Positions 1-6,459 are shown, numbered from the stretch's first letter. The stretch: DNA of 10,503 bases from Clostridiales bacterium (GCA_031289865.1 JAITOQ010000033.1:1-10503); one strand, 5' to 3'. Numbers and translations are program-made. Notes: generated by a model from the letters alone, not told the origin.

Positions 1-823
1 TCTCAAACGCCGCAAAGACTATGACTATCACGGACGCGCTGCCCGACAATATAACCAAAACGGGGAGCGAGGACAAGAGCGCTAAAGGGATTTGGAACAG
101 TCCCAATCCCACAAGCAATAAGCCGCTGTTTTTTAAGATATCCTTAAACGGCAGAGAATACACGGGTATCATCGCAAAGACGTTCATCATATATGCAAAG
201 GCTATGAGGAGGACGAGAACTATCGCCACAAGCCCGACCCAATATCCCGCGCCCGCGCTCCCCGTCAAGGTCGCCCCAAACAAGCTAACGACATAGTAAG
301 ACGCGCCGTATATGAGTGCGCAAAAGACGGTGTAGACGACGGCGTATTTCCACCAATGTTTTTTAACGCCCTCAAAAAAGACCGAAAAGACCTTGATTCC
401 GCTATGCCCCCAAAGCGTAAGCCTCGATGTGTAAAACACGCCCGCAAAGAGCGGTCCCGGTATCAACAAAAGCAAAGCCGCGTATATTAGGTTGCTTTTT
501 AATTCGGCGACAAAGGCTATCACCTTGCCGACGTTGTCGCTTACCGTAATGAGCGGATACTGAAAGCCCGTGTTCGCGACGTACGAAAAGCTCCCTTGCA
601 TCGCGTTGGCTTTTCCCGCGAGAAAAAACGCAAAGACGATAAAGGGCAGAAAGCCCGCAAACACAAGCAAGTTGCTCCGAAAAATCGAAGAGAATTCGAT
701 AAAGATTAAGTCCGAAAGACGGCGGATTCTACCCTTCTTTAGGGTTTCTGGAGGAATTACCGTGTTTGGAGGAAGTTTCTCGCTTTTAGCGGGAGTGAGA
801 TAGGTGTACCATTTTTTTGCCAT
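1..823 (-). CDS. DUF624/YesL-like multi-pass membrane protein, C-terminus beyond the window edge
   Basis: Reading leftward from the ATG at 823-821, the frame stays open for 274 codons to the window edge, so the 3' end is missing. The first 50 residues are hydrophilic and basic (starting MAKKWYTYLTPAKSEK). Hydrophobic segments follow at about residues 51-70, 111-131, 159-182, 196-220 and 231-270, with few charged loops. The segment around residues 122-160 (a PGPLFAGVFY turn, then a VFFEGVKKHWWKY loop before the next helix) resembles the DUF624/YesL family, whose members often sit near sugar-uptake and glycosidase genes; their biochemical role is not established. This match is by eye only. The ribosome site is weak (GGGA about 11 nt before the ATG). 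The gene is divergent from the one at 985 across 161 bp. A generic integral membrane protein is the fallback call. Confidence 0.72.
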   Translation of the reverse strand, partial: MAKKWYTYLTPAKSEKLPPNTVIPPETLKKGRIRRLSDLIFIEFSSIFRSNLLVFAGFLPFIVFAFFLAGKANAMQGSFSYVANTGFQYPLITVSDNVGKVIAFVAELKSNLIYAALLLLIPGPLFAGVFYTSRLTLWGHSGIKVFSVFFEGVKKHWWKYAVVYTVFCALIYGASYYVVSLFGATLTGSAGAGYWVGLVAIVLVLLIAFAYMMNVFAMIPVYSLPFKDILKNSGLLLVGLGLFQIPLALLSSLPVLVILSGSASVIVIVFAAFE

Positions 824-905
824 AATTAAAAATATCCCGTTTTTTATTTTTTTTAAACCGACTTAAAAAAAACGTTTTAAACGCGCCTTTTTTTCCGTCC
901 CTACT

Positions 906-934
906 ATTTTATAATAAATTCCGAGAATAAGCAA
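906..934 (-). promoter_or_regulatory. Candidate promoter for the 823 (-) membrane gene
   Basis: Read on the minus strand: TTGCTT (934-929), a 17-bp spacer, then TAAAAT (911-906). It would start RNA near 899 and leave a 5' leader of about 75 nt made mostly of A and T runs. Both boxes depart from consensus, so this is tentative. Confidence 0.35.
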
Positions 935-946
935 TTAAAAACGGCA

Positions 947-974
947 TTTAAATTATAAATTTCGCGGTTATAAT
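947..974 (+). promoter_or_regulatory. Candidate promoter for the gene at 985, giving an almost leaderless mRNA
   Basis: A perfect TATAAT lies at 969-974. A weak TTTAAA (947-952) stands 16 bp upstream of it. Only 10 nt separate the -10 box from the ATG at 985, so transcription would begin at or just before the start codon. No Shine-Dalgarno sequence is visible, which fits a leaderless transcript. Confidence 0.4.
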
Positions 975-984
975 TAGTTATATC

Positions 985-1545
985 ATGAAAATCTTTGAAA
1001 AGCTGCGCGACGCAATGCGCGCCGTCCTCTATACCGTCACTTTCAGACTGCTCTTTACAGTCTTTAAGGGAATGTTCCGATTGTTTATCCGCACCCTTTA
1101 CGCGGGCTTTTTTTATCTGTTCTTTTATGTGCTGTTCGGCGTCGTGCTGTGGATATTTTTCGGTTTCGTTCCCGTTTTTTGGGATCTGAAGACCAAGCTG
1201 TACGCCGTCGGTTTCGTTTTTTGGACGCTTGTCAGTGTAGCCGCCGTCGTCAACCGCGTCGGCAAAAAGCTCTACCGCCGCCGTCAAGAAAAGACCGAGG
1301 ATGAATATCTCAAGTATCTAAAGGATCTCGAGCTTCGCGGCTTTCGCGAAGCCCGCCGCGCCGAAAAGCTCGCCCGCCGCGCCGCCGCCCGTGAAAAACG
1401 GCAAAAAAACAAAACGCACGAGAGTCTATTTTTTGCCGACCGCACACCCCCGACCGCTCCACCGCCTTTTCAAAAAAGAAAAACCGAATCCTATATAGAA
1501 TATCGGTGTCCGAGGGTGTTTGAGAATGAAGATAAAGAAAGTTGA
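985..1545 (+). CDS. Small basic membrane protein of unknown function
   Basis: This 186-residue protein matches no family I recognise. Residues 1-36 are amphipathic and basic. Residues 37-65 and about 70-90 are strongly hydrophobic and aromatic-rich (FFYLFFYVLFGVVLWIFFGF), giving two likely membrane helices. Residues 94-145 are very rich in Arg, Lys and Glu (KKLYRRRQEK, then ARRAEKLARR) and probably form a charged cytoplasmic helix. The tail is proline-rich and polar. Codon choice (GTC, CTC, CGC, TTT) matches neighbouring genes, and this is why the + frame is preferred over the 127-codon opposite frame. No ribosome site precedes the ATG. The stop codon TGA (1543-1545) lies inside the first AGTTGAG heptamer of the adjacent repeat element, so the last residue or two may be recent. 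Confidence 0.6.
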   Translation: MKIFEKLRDAMRAVLYTVTFRLLFTVFKGMFRLFIRTLYAGFFYLFFYVLFGVVLWIFFGFVPVFWDLKTKLYAVGFVFWTLVSVAAVVNRVGKKLYRRRQEKTEDEYLKYLKDLELRGFREARRAEKLARRAAAREKRQKNKTHESLFFADRTPPTAPPPFQKRKTESYIEYRCPRVFENEDKES

Positions 1546-1801
1546 GAGTTGAGAGTTGAAAGTTGAGAGTTGAAAAGTAAGGGTCGCTTCGCTCCGATAA
1601 AAAGCAAGTGTCATTCCGAGCATAGCGAAGAATCTAAAACGTTGGCTGTACAACCGCTAAAACATAAATTCGGAATCCGATTAAATTATATTCGGAGAAA
1701 TCGTTTCGGATTCTTCACTCCGTTCAGAATGACAACGGCTTTTTTGTCGTAGCGGAAAGACGGCGACTTCTTTTTTATTCCACACTTTTCAACTCTCAAC
1801 T
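1540..1801. mobile_element. Composite repeat element I: heptamer arrays around an inverted pair of core repeats
   Basis: The left edge is an in-phase heptamer array: AGTTGAG, AGTTGAG, AGTTGAA, AGTTGAG, AGTTGAA (1540-1574), then AAGTAAG (1575-1581). Next comes GGTCGCTTCGCTCC (1582-1595). Core copy A (1608-1641, +) starts GTGTCATTCCGAGC. Core copy B (1702-1734, -) is its inverted partner, so the two face each other across about 60 bp. The right edge reads AGTTGAG, AGTTGAA, AAGTGTG on the minus strand (1801-1781), which is inverted relative to the left edge. The element fills the gap between two convergent genes, and each heptamer array reads outward-to-inward from its neighbouring gene. No transposase is encoded. 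It is classed as a non-autonomous MITE/REP-like element from its structure; the mechanism is unknown. Confidence 0.72.
1746..1776 (+). terminator. Weak candidate terminator inside element I
   Basis: GTCG (1746-1749) can pair with CGAC (1764-1767), extended by one wobble pair, and is followed by TTCTTTTTT. The stem is short and internally mismatched. It could terminate transcripts arriving from the gene at 985, but the larger inverted core pair just upstream may matter more. Confidence 0.28.
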
Positions 1802-1822
1802 TTAAAAGCTATCCGCCGTCGT

Positions 1823-2302
1823 TTATTTAGCGTATTCCGCCACAACCTTCCCGATATAGAGCGTGTGAAAGTCTTTTTTGGGATACATAGTAAGTACTTG
1901 CGCGGCAATCTCGTCGGTAAGGGGAATTTTTGCAAGAACCGTGCATTCAAAATAATAATCGCACCCGTGGATAACCGAGGTATCCACCTCTTTGGCTTTG
2001 ACGGGCATGAGGTCTGTTTCGTGAAATTTGTTACAGCTTCTGCCGCTGTGCGAGCCGCAATAAGCAAGCTCCTTTCCCAACCTGTCAAACGGCACGCTGA
2101 CGGTAAATTCGTTTGACGCGTCTATTTTTACCTTTGTATAGCGCGATTCTCGCACGGGAACCAAAAGCACCTTTTGCCCCCACAATACGCCCGTCATCGC
2201 CCAACTGATAGTCATGACGTTCGGCGTTTTTCCCGCGGTCAAAAACGCGCCGCTGTTGGTCAGCTTCTCAAAAACCTTGTCGGTACCGTTAAATCCAAAC
2301 AT
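1823..2302 (-). CDS. Flavin reductase-like FMN-binding protein
   Basis: This 159-residue protein has the layout of the flavin reductase-like split-barrel family (PF01613). Members bind FMN and usually pass electrons from NAD(P)H to flavin or to a partner oxygenase or other redox protein in the cytoplasm. Recognisable segments are SGAFLTAGKTPNVMTISWAM near residues 17-36 (FMN phosphate/isoalloxazine region), VRESRYTKVKI at 50-60, FTVSVPF at 66-72, and YCGSHSGRSCNKF at 81-93. Length and motif order fit a complete single-domain member. The start is the ATG at 2302, because a perfect AGGAGG (2317-2312) lies 9 nt upstream; a longer open frame to 2476 has no comparable site. The gene stands alone, and its 3' end converges on repeat element I. 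Its physiological substrate cannot be told from sequence. Confidence 0.88.
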   Translation of the reverse strand: MFGFNGTDKVFEKLTNSGAFLTAGKTPNVMTISWAMTGVLWGQKVLLVPVRESRYTKVKIDASNEFTVSVPFDRLGKELAYCGSHSGRSCNKFHETDLMPVKAKEVDTSVIHGCDYYFECTVLAKIPLTDEIAAQVLTMYPKKDFHTLYIGKVVAEYAK

Positions 2303-2387
2303 AACAAAAAACCTCCTAAGGACATTTAAACCGTTGTTTTTTCGGAAATGAATACTCAAAATTTCACTTCCACAATAATATATGAAA

Positions 2388-2416
2388 ATTATATCATAAA
2401 ACACCCGAAATGTATA
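2388..2416 (-). promoter_or_regulatory. Promoter for the flavin reductase-like gene
   Basis: On the minus strand TATACA (2416-2411) is followed after 17 bp by a perfect TATAAT (2393-2388). This predicts a start near 2381 and a leader of roughly 80 nt ending in the AGGAGG ribosome site. The -35 box matches consensus at four of six bases. Confidence 0.55.
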
Positions 2417-2507
2417 TATGTTTAGAAAAAAATATTTGTTGTTTTTTATCATTTTTTCTTTAGAATTTAAACACATGCTTTTTTATCCGCATTGCAGCTG
2501 CTTTTTT

Positions 2508-2652
2508 AATGCGGAATGCGGAATGCAGAATGCAGAATTGAGGATAATTAGAGATGTAATTCGGGGAAATCGTTTTAGATTCTTCGCTTTGCTCAGAATG
2601 ACACCGGTTTTAAAATCCGCAATTTTGTATTCTGAATTCTGCATTTTGCATT
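2508..2652. mobile_element. Composite repeat element II: 145-bp unit with 35-bp heptamer terminal inverted repeats
   Basis: The left end is exactly five heptamers: AATGCGG, AATGCGG, AATGCAG, AATGCAG, AATTGAG (2508-2542). The right end, read on the minus strand, is also five: AATGCAA, AATGCAG, AATTCAG, AATACAA, AATTGCG (2652-2618). A single minus-strand core copy C occupies 2571-2604, with the extension ATTCGGGGAAAT just before it (2559-2570). The unit sits in the divergent gap between the flavin reductase and acyltransferase genes. Its right end lies 16 bp from the acyltransferase -35 box. No clear target-site duplication is visible. The 80-codon frame across it (2418-2660) is judged not to be a gene. 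Confidence 0.75.
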
Positions 2653-2668
2653 ATTTTTAAGACATGTC

Positions 2669-2697
2669 TTGACATAACCGTATTTTTGATATATAAT
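2669..2697 (+). promoter_or_regulatory. Consensus sigma-A promoter for the acyltransferase-rdgB operon
   Basis: TTGACA (2669-2674), a 17-bp spacer, and TATAAT (2692-2697) all match consensus. RNA should begin near 2704, giving a leader of about 48 nt. The -35 box overlaps the end of a small palindrome, GACATGTC (2661-2668), directly beside it. This should be a strong constitutive promoter. Confidence 0.85.
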
Positions 2698-2751
2698 ATA
2701 GCGTAATTCAAAAATGGAATTGTTTTCAACCCGAATAAAAAGGATACAGAA

Positions 2752-4077
2752 ATGAAGAATAAAACACCTCCCGAACACCCTAAAAAAAGCAAGCTAAAGA
2801 CCTTTTTTGTCGACGCGCTTATGTCGTTTATGACGGGCTTGGTCAAGCTGATTTTTAGGAATAAAATCGTCAAAAAAACCCCGATCGATACTACACAGCG
2901 GTACTTGATACTGTGTACTCACGGATCGGGTTTGGATATTTTTCACGCAAGCGCGGCTATACGACCGATGAAATGCGTCGTCGTCGCCGCAAAAAAGCTT
3001 TATTTCGGTAAATTTACTGGTCCGCTCCTCCGTCTTCACGGCGCGATTCCCAAAAAACAGTTTGTCGCCGACCTACCCGCTATGCGCCTCATGAAAAACG
3101 CCGCGGATGCGGGCAACAACCTTTTGCTATGCCCGGAGGGACGCTCTACCCCCGACGGAAAAAACAGCTATATCACCCCCGCCGCCGCAAAGCTGATAAA
3201 ATGGATAGGGCTGCCCGTCCTATTCGTCAAGCCGCAAGGCTCCTATCTCACCTTTCCGCGATGGGCAAAAAGCTTGCGGTTCGGAAAAATGACCACCGAA
3301 ATCGGACTCCTCCTCACAAAAAGCGAGGTCGAAAATCTAACCGGTAACGACATTTATCAAAGAGTCGTCGGGGCTTTTACCTTTAACGAATACGATTATC
3401 AACTCGATAACCGTATCAAGTTTTTGACCTCGTCGCCCGCAAAGAATATCTATCGCATGTTATTTATCTGTCCCGCATGCAAAAGCCGAACCGATATGGC
3501 TTCGGATTCTCATTCGGTGTTTTGCAAAAAATGCGGTTTCCGCGCAAACGTCGGAACAAACGGACGCTTAGAAGTGATCAAAGGCGGCTATGACGTCAAC
3601 GAAACCGACGTCGAGGCGGCTAAAAACAGCGGCAAGGTCAAAAAAACCGACTTAGCCGTCGTCAAAGGCGGCGGCGCGGCTTTCACGCGTATCGATCAAT
3701 GGGTCGCCTTTGAAAAAGCGGAGATAGAGAAAGACATACTCTCCCCCGCATTCCGCTACGAGATAAAAACCGAGCTGCTCCTTGAGGACGACTTAAAGCA
3801 CGGCTATGAAAAGCTTGCCGACGGGACTTTTACGATAGACCGCGGCGGTATCACCTACCGCACCGAAAGCTTCGTCACAGAGAATGCGGACTACCGTACA
3901 AAATACGCGGAAATCTTTTATCCCGCAAACACCTTAGTCAGTCTTTCGTACGACACTCACGGGTTGGAGCTGTACGCTTTTGACGGCACGCAAAAATACC
4001 GATTTGACCACAGCGTAATCACCTACCGTATCGACCTCTTGATCGAGGCGGTGTACAAAAACAGAACGGAAAATTAA
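2752..4077 (+). CDS. PlsC-family lysophospholipid acyltransferase with zinc ribbon and C-terminal extension
   Basis: The 441-residue protein starts with an acyltransferase domain of the PlsC/AGPAT superfamily, which moves acyl chains onto lysophosphatidate or related lipids at the inner membrane face. Block I is HGSGLD (57-62), the HX4D catalytic pair. GAIPKKQF (97-104) fits block II. CPEGRST (127-133) is block III, a variant of the usual EGTRS. GLPVLFV (153-159) fits block IV. Residues 16-36 are hydrophobic and may anchor the protein. A zinc-ribbon follows, with Cys240/Cys243 and Cys258/Cys261 (CPAC ... CKKC), then about 180 residues I do not recognise. Typical PlsC proteins have about 200-250 residues, so the ribbon and tail are extra. 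AAAAAGGA lies 7 nt before the ATG. Only 15 bp separate it from rdgB, so the two are co-transcribed. The acyl acceptor is unknown. Confidence 0.85.
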   Translation: MKNKTPPEHPKKSKLKTFFVDALMSFMTGLVKLIFRNKIVKKTPIDTTQRYLILCTHGSGLDIFHASAAIRPMKCVVVAAKKLYFGKFTGPLLRLHGAIPKKQFVADLPAMRLMKNAADAGNNLLLCPEGRSTPDGKNSYITPAAAKLIKWIGLPVLFVKPQGSYLTFPRWAKSLRFGKMTTEIGLLLTKSEVENLTGNDIYQRVVGAFTFNEYDYQLDNRIKFLTSSPAKNIYRMLFICPACKSRTDMASDSHSVFCKKCGFRANVGTNGRLEVIKGGYDVNETDVEAAKNSGKVKKTDLAVVKGGGAAFTRIDQWVAFEKAEIEKDILSPAFRYEIKTELLLEDDLKHGYEKLADGTFTIDRGGITYRTESFVTENADYRTKYAEIFYPANTLVSLSYDTHGLELYAFDGTQKYRFDHSVITYRIDLLIEAVYKNRTEN

Positions 4078-4092
4078 GAATATAAGGTTTTT

Positions 4093-4665
4093 ATGGATTT
4101 ACTTCTCGCGACCAACAATTCACACAAGGCGGACGAAATCCGCGCAATGCTTTCCGATAGGTTCGGGCGAATCTATACTTTAAAAGAAAAAAAGATCGAC
4201 CTTTCTCCCGACGAGAACGGCGCGACCTTTACGGAAAACGCTTTAATTAAAGCACGCGCCTTTTCCGCGCTCACCGATCTCCCCGTCCTCGCGGACGATT
4301 CGGGCTTAGTCGTGGAGGCTTTAGGCGGCGAACCCGGTATTCGCTCTGCGCGTTATGCGGGCGAAAATTCGACCGACGCGGACAACAATGCAAAACTCAT
4401 GATGCGTCTTGAGGGCGTCAAAGACCGCCGTGCGCGGTTTGAGTGCCGAGTCGTCCTCTTGTTTAACGGAAAATATCTCGTCGGCACGGGTACGACCGAG
4501 GGCGAAATCCTCTCCGCACCGTCGGGTGTTTTAGGCTTTGGCTACGACCCCTACTTCTATTCGTACGACTTAAAAAAATCCTTTGCAACGGCGTCTCCCG
4601 CCGAAAAAAATTCGGTCAGCCACAGAGGACGGGCAATCAAGGACTTGTTGCAACAGCGTTTTTAA
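4093..4665 (+). CDS. rdgB: RdgB/HAM1-type dITP/XTP pyrophosphatase
   Basis: This 190-residue cytoplasmic enzyme hydrolyses non-canonical purine nucleoside triphosphates (dITP, ITP, XTP) to monophosphate and pyrophosphate, keeping them out of DNA and RNA. The family signatures are present in order: LATNNSHK (5-12, substrate loop), TFTENA (45-50, with the conserved Glu), ADDSGL (67-72, metal/catalytic Asp pair), PGIRSARYAG (81-90), GFGYDP (148-153, base pocket) and SHRGRA (176-181). Length is normal and no key residue is missing. AAGG lies 5 nt before the ATG. The gene is second in an operon with the acyltransferase. The stop TAA (4663-4665) overlaps the first AAGTAAT heptamer of repeat element III. 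The family assignment is firm; the exact nucleotide preference is inferred. Confidence 0.96.
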   Translation: MDLLLATNNSHKADEIRAMLSDRFGRIYTLKEKKIDLSPDENGATFTENALIKARAFSALTDLPVLADDSGLVVEALGGEPGIRSARYAGENSTDADNNAKLMMRLEGVKDRRARFECRVVLLFNGKYLVGTGTTEGEILSAPSGVLGFGYDPYFYSYDLKKSFATASPAEKNSVSHRGRAIKDLLQQRF

Positions 4666-4760
4666 GTAATAAGTAATAGGTAACAAGTAATAAGTAAGGG
4701 TCGCTGCGCTCCAAATAATAAGTAGGTGTCATTCTGAGCGAACGCGAAGAATCTCAAACG
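4664..4760. mobile_element. Composite repeat element III directly abutting the rdgB stop codon
   Basis: Five in-phase heptamers start inside the rdgB stop codon: AAGTAAT, AAGTAAT, AGGTAAC, AAGTAAT, AAGTAAG (4664-4698). They are followed by GGTCGCTGCGCTCC (4699-4712) and core copy D in plus orientation (4726-4760, GTGTCATTCTGAGC at its start). AAGTAAG followed by GGTCGCTnCGCTCC is also found in element I, so the left modules are homologous even though most heptamer words differ. I see no matching inverted heptamer array on the right; the rdgB-side terminator follows 18 bp later. This may be a half-element. Confidence 0.66.
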
Positions 4761-4778
4761 ATTGAACAACATAGCAAA

Positions 4779-4813
4779 CGGCGGTTTGATAAATTTTCAA
4801 ACCGCCGCTTTTT
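4779..4813 (+). terminator. Intrinsic terminator of the acyltransferase-rdgB operon
   Basis: CGGCGGTTTGA (4779-4789) and TCAAACCGCCG (4797-4807) form a perfect 11-bp stem with a 7-nt loop, followed by CTTTTT. It lies about 115 nt past the rdgB stop, with repeat element III in between. In the opposite direction the stem is followed only by TTTGC, so it is probably a poor terminator for the GH18 gene. Confidence 0.85.
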
Positions 4814-4855
4814 AATTGCTATATCAAAGTTTTATTGAAATCATTTGCTTGTAAT

Positions 4856-6376
4856 TCACTTACTAAACTCATCTAACGTATTTTTAATCGCCCGATGGAG
4901 CGAATATTCATAATCATAGCTTGAATCGCATTTTGCGCGGAAAATCATGACTCCTCCGATATCCGCATAGAGGGCGAAGAGGGTCTTGTCACGGACGATA
5001 GCGTAGCCGTTTAGGTAGCCCGCACAGCTTTTTTCCATACCGCCCTCCTTGTAGGTAAATGTTTGGATTTTATTGCTCCACTTCCCCAGCGAGCCGACGA
5101 ATTCTCCGTCGATTTCTTGTACGGTTTCGCCGTAAAACGGCCATGAATTTGCAGAGCCGTTGGTGGCGCGTCCGTAGGTCGGAATACCGAAAAGAATTTT
5201 TTCACGCGGGATTTTGAGCTTGTTGACGACGTTTCCGATCGCGGCAAAAGCCGCCTCCGCTGTCGTACTGTGGTGCATTCTGCTGTCAAAAAGGTCGTAA
5301 CACATTACGTTAAAATGTTCTATCTTTGCTATGGTTTCCTTTGACGCGTCAAAATGCCACGGCGAGATAGCGACGGAAACCTTTGTATATTTTGCGGTGT
5401 CGGAAATTATTTGCTCGTAGGCCTTCCAATGCGCTTTCTTTTGAGGATATTCCCAATCGTAATCTATCCCGTAAAACCCGTATTTATCCACAAACGCTTT
5501 TATCGATGCGTTTATGTGGTCGCGCTTCGAATTTAACAGCGCGGTGGTTTTGTCGAGGTCCTTTGCCCTCACGCCGTCCGCGCCCGTCGTGTATTGGTCA
5601 AACATGACCGTCGCCCAAATACGCACGTTGCGTACTCCGATGATAGTCTTGAGCGCGGCAAAATTTGCGTCAAAATTCTCTTCTATACCGCCGCCGTACG
5701 GTCTGAGGTCGCCTGATTCGTCGACATACAACATCTCAAAAATGATGACGTCGGTCACCACGTCGTAGTATCCCGAAAAGCCGCTGTCGCCGAGCTTGTC
5801 GATAATATCGGTATTGTCCATTCGGAGATATTGCGAAACCTTAAAACCGGTCGTATCCTTTTTAGGGAGATTGTAGACCGCCATCATATCGAGCTTGACG
5901 ACGGAATTTGTTTCGAGAATCTCCACGCGGAGCGCGGTTGTCGCGACGGTTTCGGTATAACAGATATCTTGCGCGCCGATACGGTCTTGCTCGTATATCA
6001 ATTTCCACGGTTCGTCCGCGCTGTTTGTCTTTGCATACATGCGAAAAAGGACGACGCCGTCGGTATCCTCCTCAAAATAGACCGTGTTAAATACAACCTC
6101 TTTGTCCCAAACGGCTTCAAAGCCCGCGGTATTGTTTTTTATGGTCTTTTGCCAATAAAGTCCGCGCTTCTTAAACCAATCGTTAGGGGCTTTGTAGTTG
6201 CCCTCATAGCTGAATTTTGCCTCCTCCAAAAGGTTTTTTTCCGTAACGGACAGCATAAAACTCTTAGGAACGGCAAATCGCAAAATCCCGTAAACACTTG
6301 CGCCGCAAACGACCGCAAGAGCGAGTATAGAAATTAAAATTACTTTTAGGGTTCGTTTTGTTTTCATAGAACTCAT
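4856..6376 (-). CDS. Membrane-anchored glycoside hydrolase family 18 protein
   Basis: This 506-residue protein begins with a short basic stretch and one hydrophobic helix (about 12-34) with no obvious cleavage site, so it is probably a signal anchor placing the rest outside the cell. Residues about 45-168 look like a beta-sandwich of the discoidin/carbohydrate-binding kind. A GH18 barrel follows. The active-site strand reads GIDYDWEYP (303-311), with Glu309 as the likely acid and Asp305/Asp307 kept. The first Asp of the usual DxxDxDxE motif is Tyr302. MCYD (358-361) and FGIPTYGRA (396-404) are further GH18 landmarks. Such enzymes cut N-acetylglucosamine linkages in chitin, N-glycans or peptidoglycan-like polymers; the substrate here is open. 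The ATG at 6376 is chosen because AAGGTG lies 9 nt upstream. The 88-aa gene precedes it by 83 bp. Confidence 0.86.
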   Translation of the reverse strand: MSSMKTKRTLKVILISILALAVVCGASVYGILRFAVPKSFMLSVTEKNLLEEAKFSYEGNYKAPNDWFKKRGLYWQKTIKNNTAGFEAVWDKEVVFNTVYFEEDTDGVVLFRMYAKTNSADEPWKLIYEQDRIGAQDICYTETVATTALRVEILETNSVVKLDMMAVYNLPKKDTTGFKVSQYLRMDNTDIIDKLGDSGFSGYYDVVTDVIIFEMLYVDESGDLRPYGGGIEENFDANFAALKTIIGVRNVRIWATVMFDQYTTGADGVRAKDLDKTTALLNSKRDHINASIKAFVDKYGFYGIDYDWEYPQKKAHWKAYEQIISDTAKYTKVSVAISPWHFDASKETIAKIEHFNVMCYDLFDSRMHHSTTAEAAFAAIGNVVNKLKIPREKILFGIPTYGRATNGSANSWPFYGETVQEIDGEFVGSLGKWSNKIQTFTYKEGGMEKSCAGYLNGYAIVRDKTLFALYADIGGVMIFRAKCDSSYDYEYSLHRAIKNTLDEFSK

Positions 6377-6459
6377 AATCAATCACACCTTATATGTTTG
6401 TTTTTAAATTTTGTCCGTTTCGCAATCGATGCTATAAAAGGCATATCGATATGATGCGT

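Noticed and set aside
904..1287. 127-codon minus-strand frame opposite the small membrane protein
   Set aside because: It has no ribosome site or promoter, and its peptide has no domain features. The plus-strand frame has membrane helices and the codon usage of the neighbours.
2418..2660. 80-codon plus-strand frame between the flavin reductase and acyltransferase genes
   Set aside because: It is mostly a translation of repeat element II, including its heptamer arrays and core, and it reads through the -10 region of the flavin reductase promoter.
2500..2662. Target-site duplication around element II
   Set aside because: Both flanks are T-rich (TTTTTT left, ATTTTT right), but low complexity makes a duplication indistinguishable from chance.
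5831..6337. 168-codon frame opposite the GH18 gene
   Set aside because: It is antisense to a clearly conserved glycosidase and has no recognisable motif or ribosome site.
6426..6451. Bulged hairpin with two ATCGAT ends between the 88-aa gene and GH18
   Set aside because: The stem is short and bulged with no T tract and no alternative pairing partner, so it cannot be called an attenuator.
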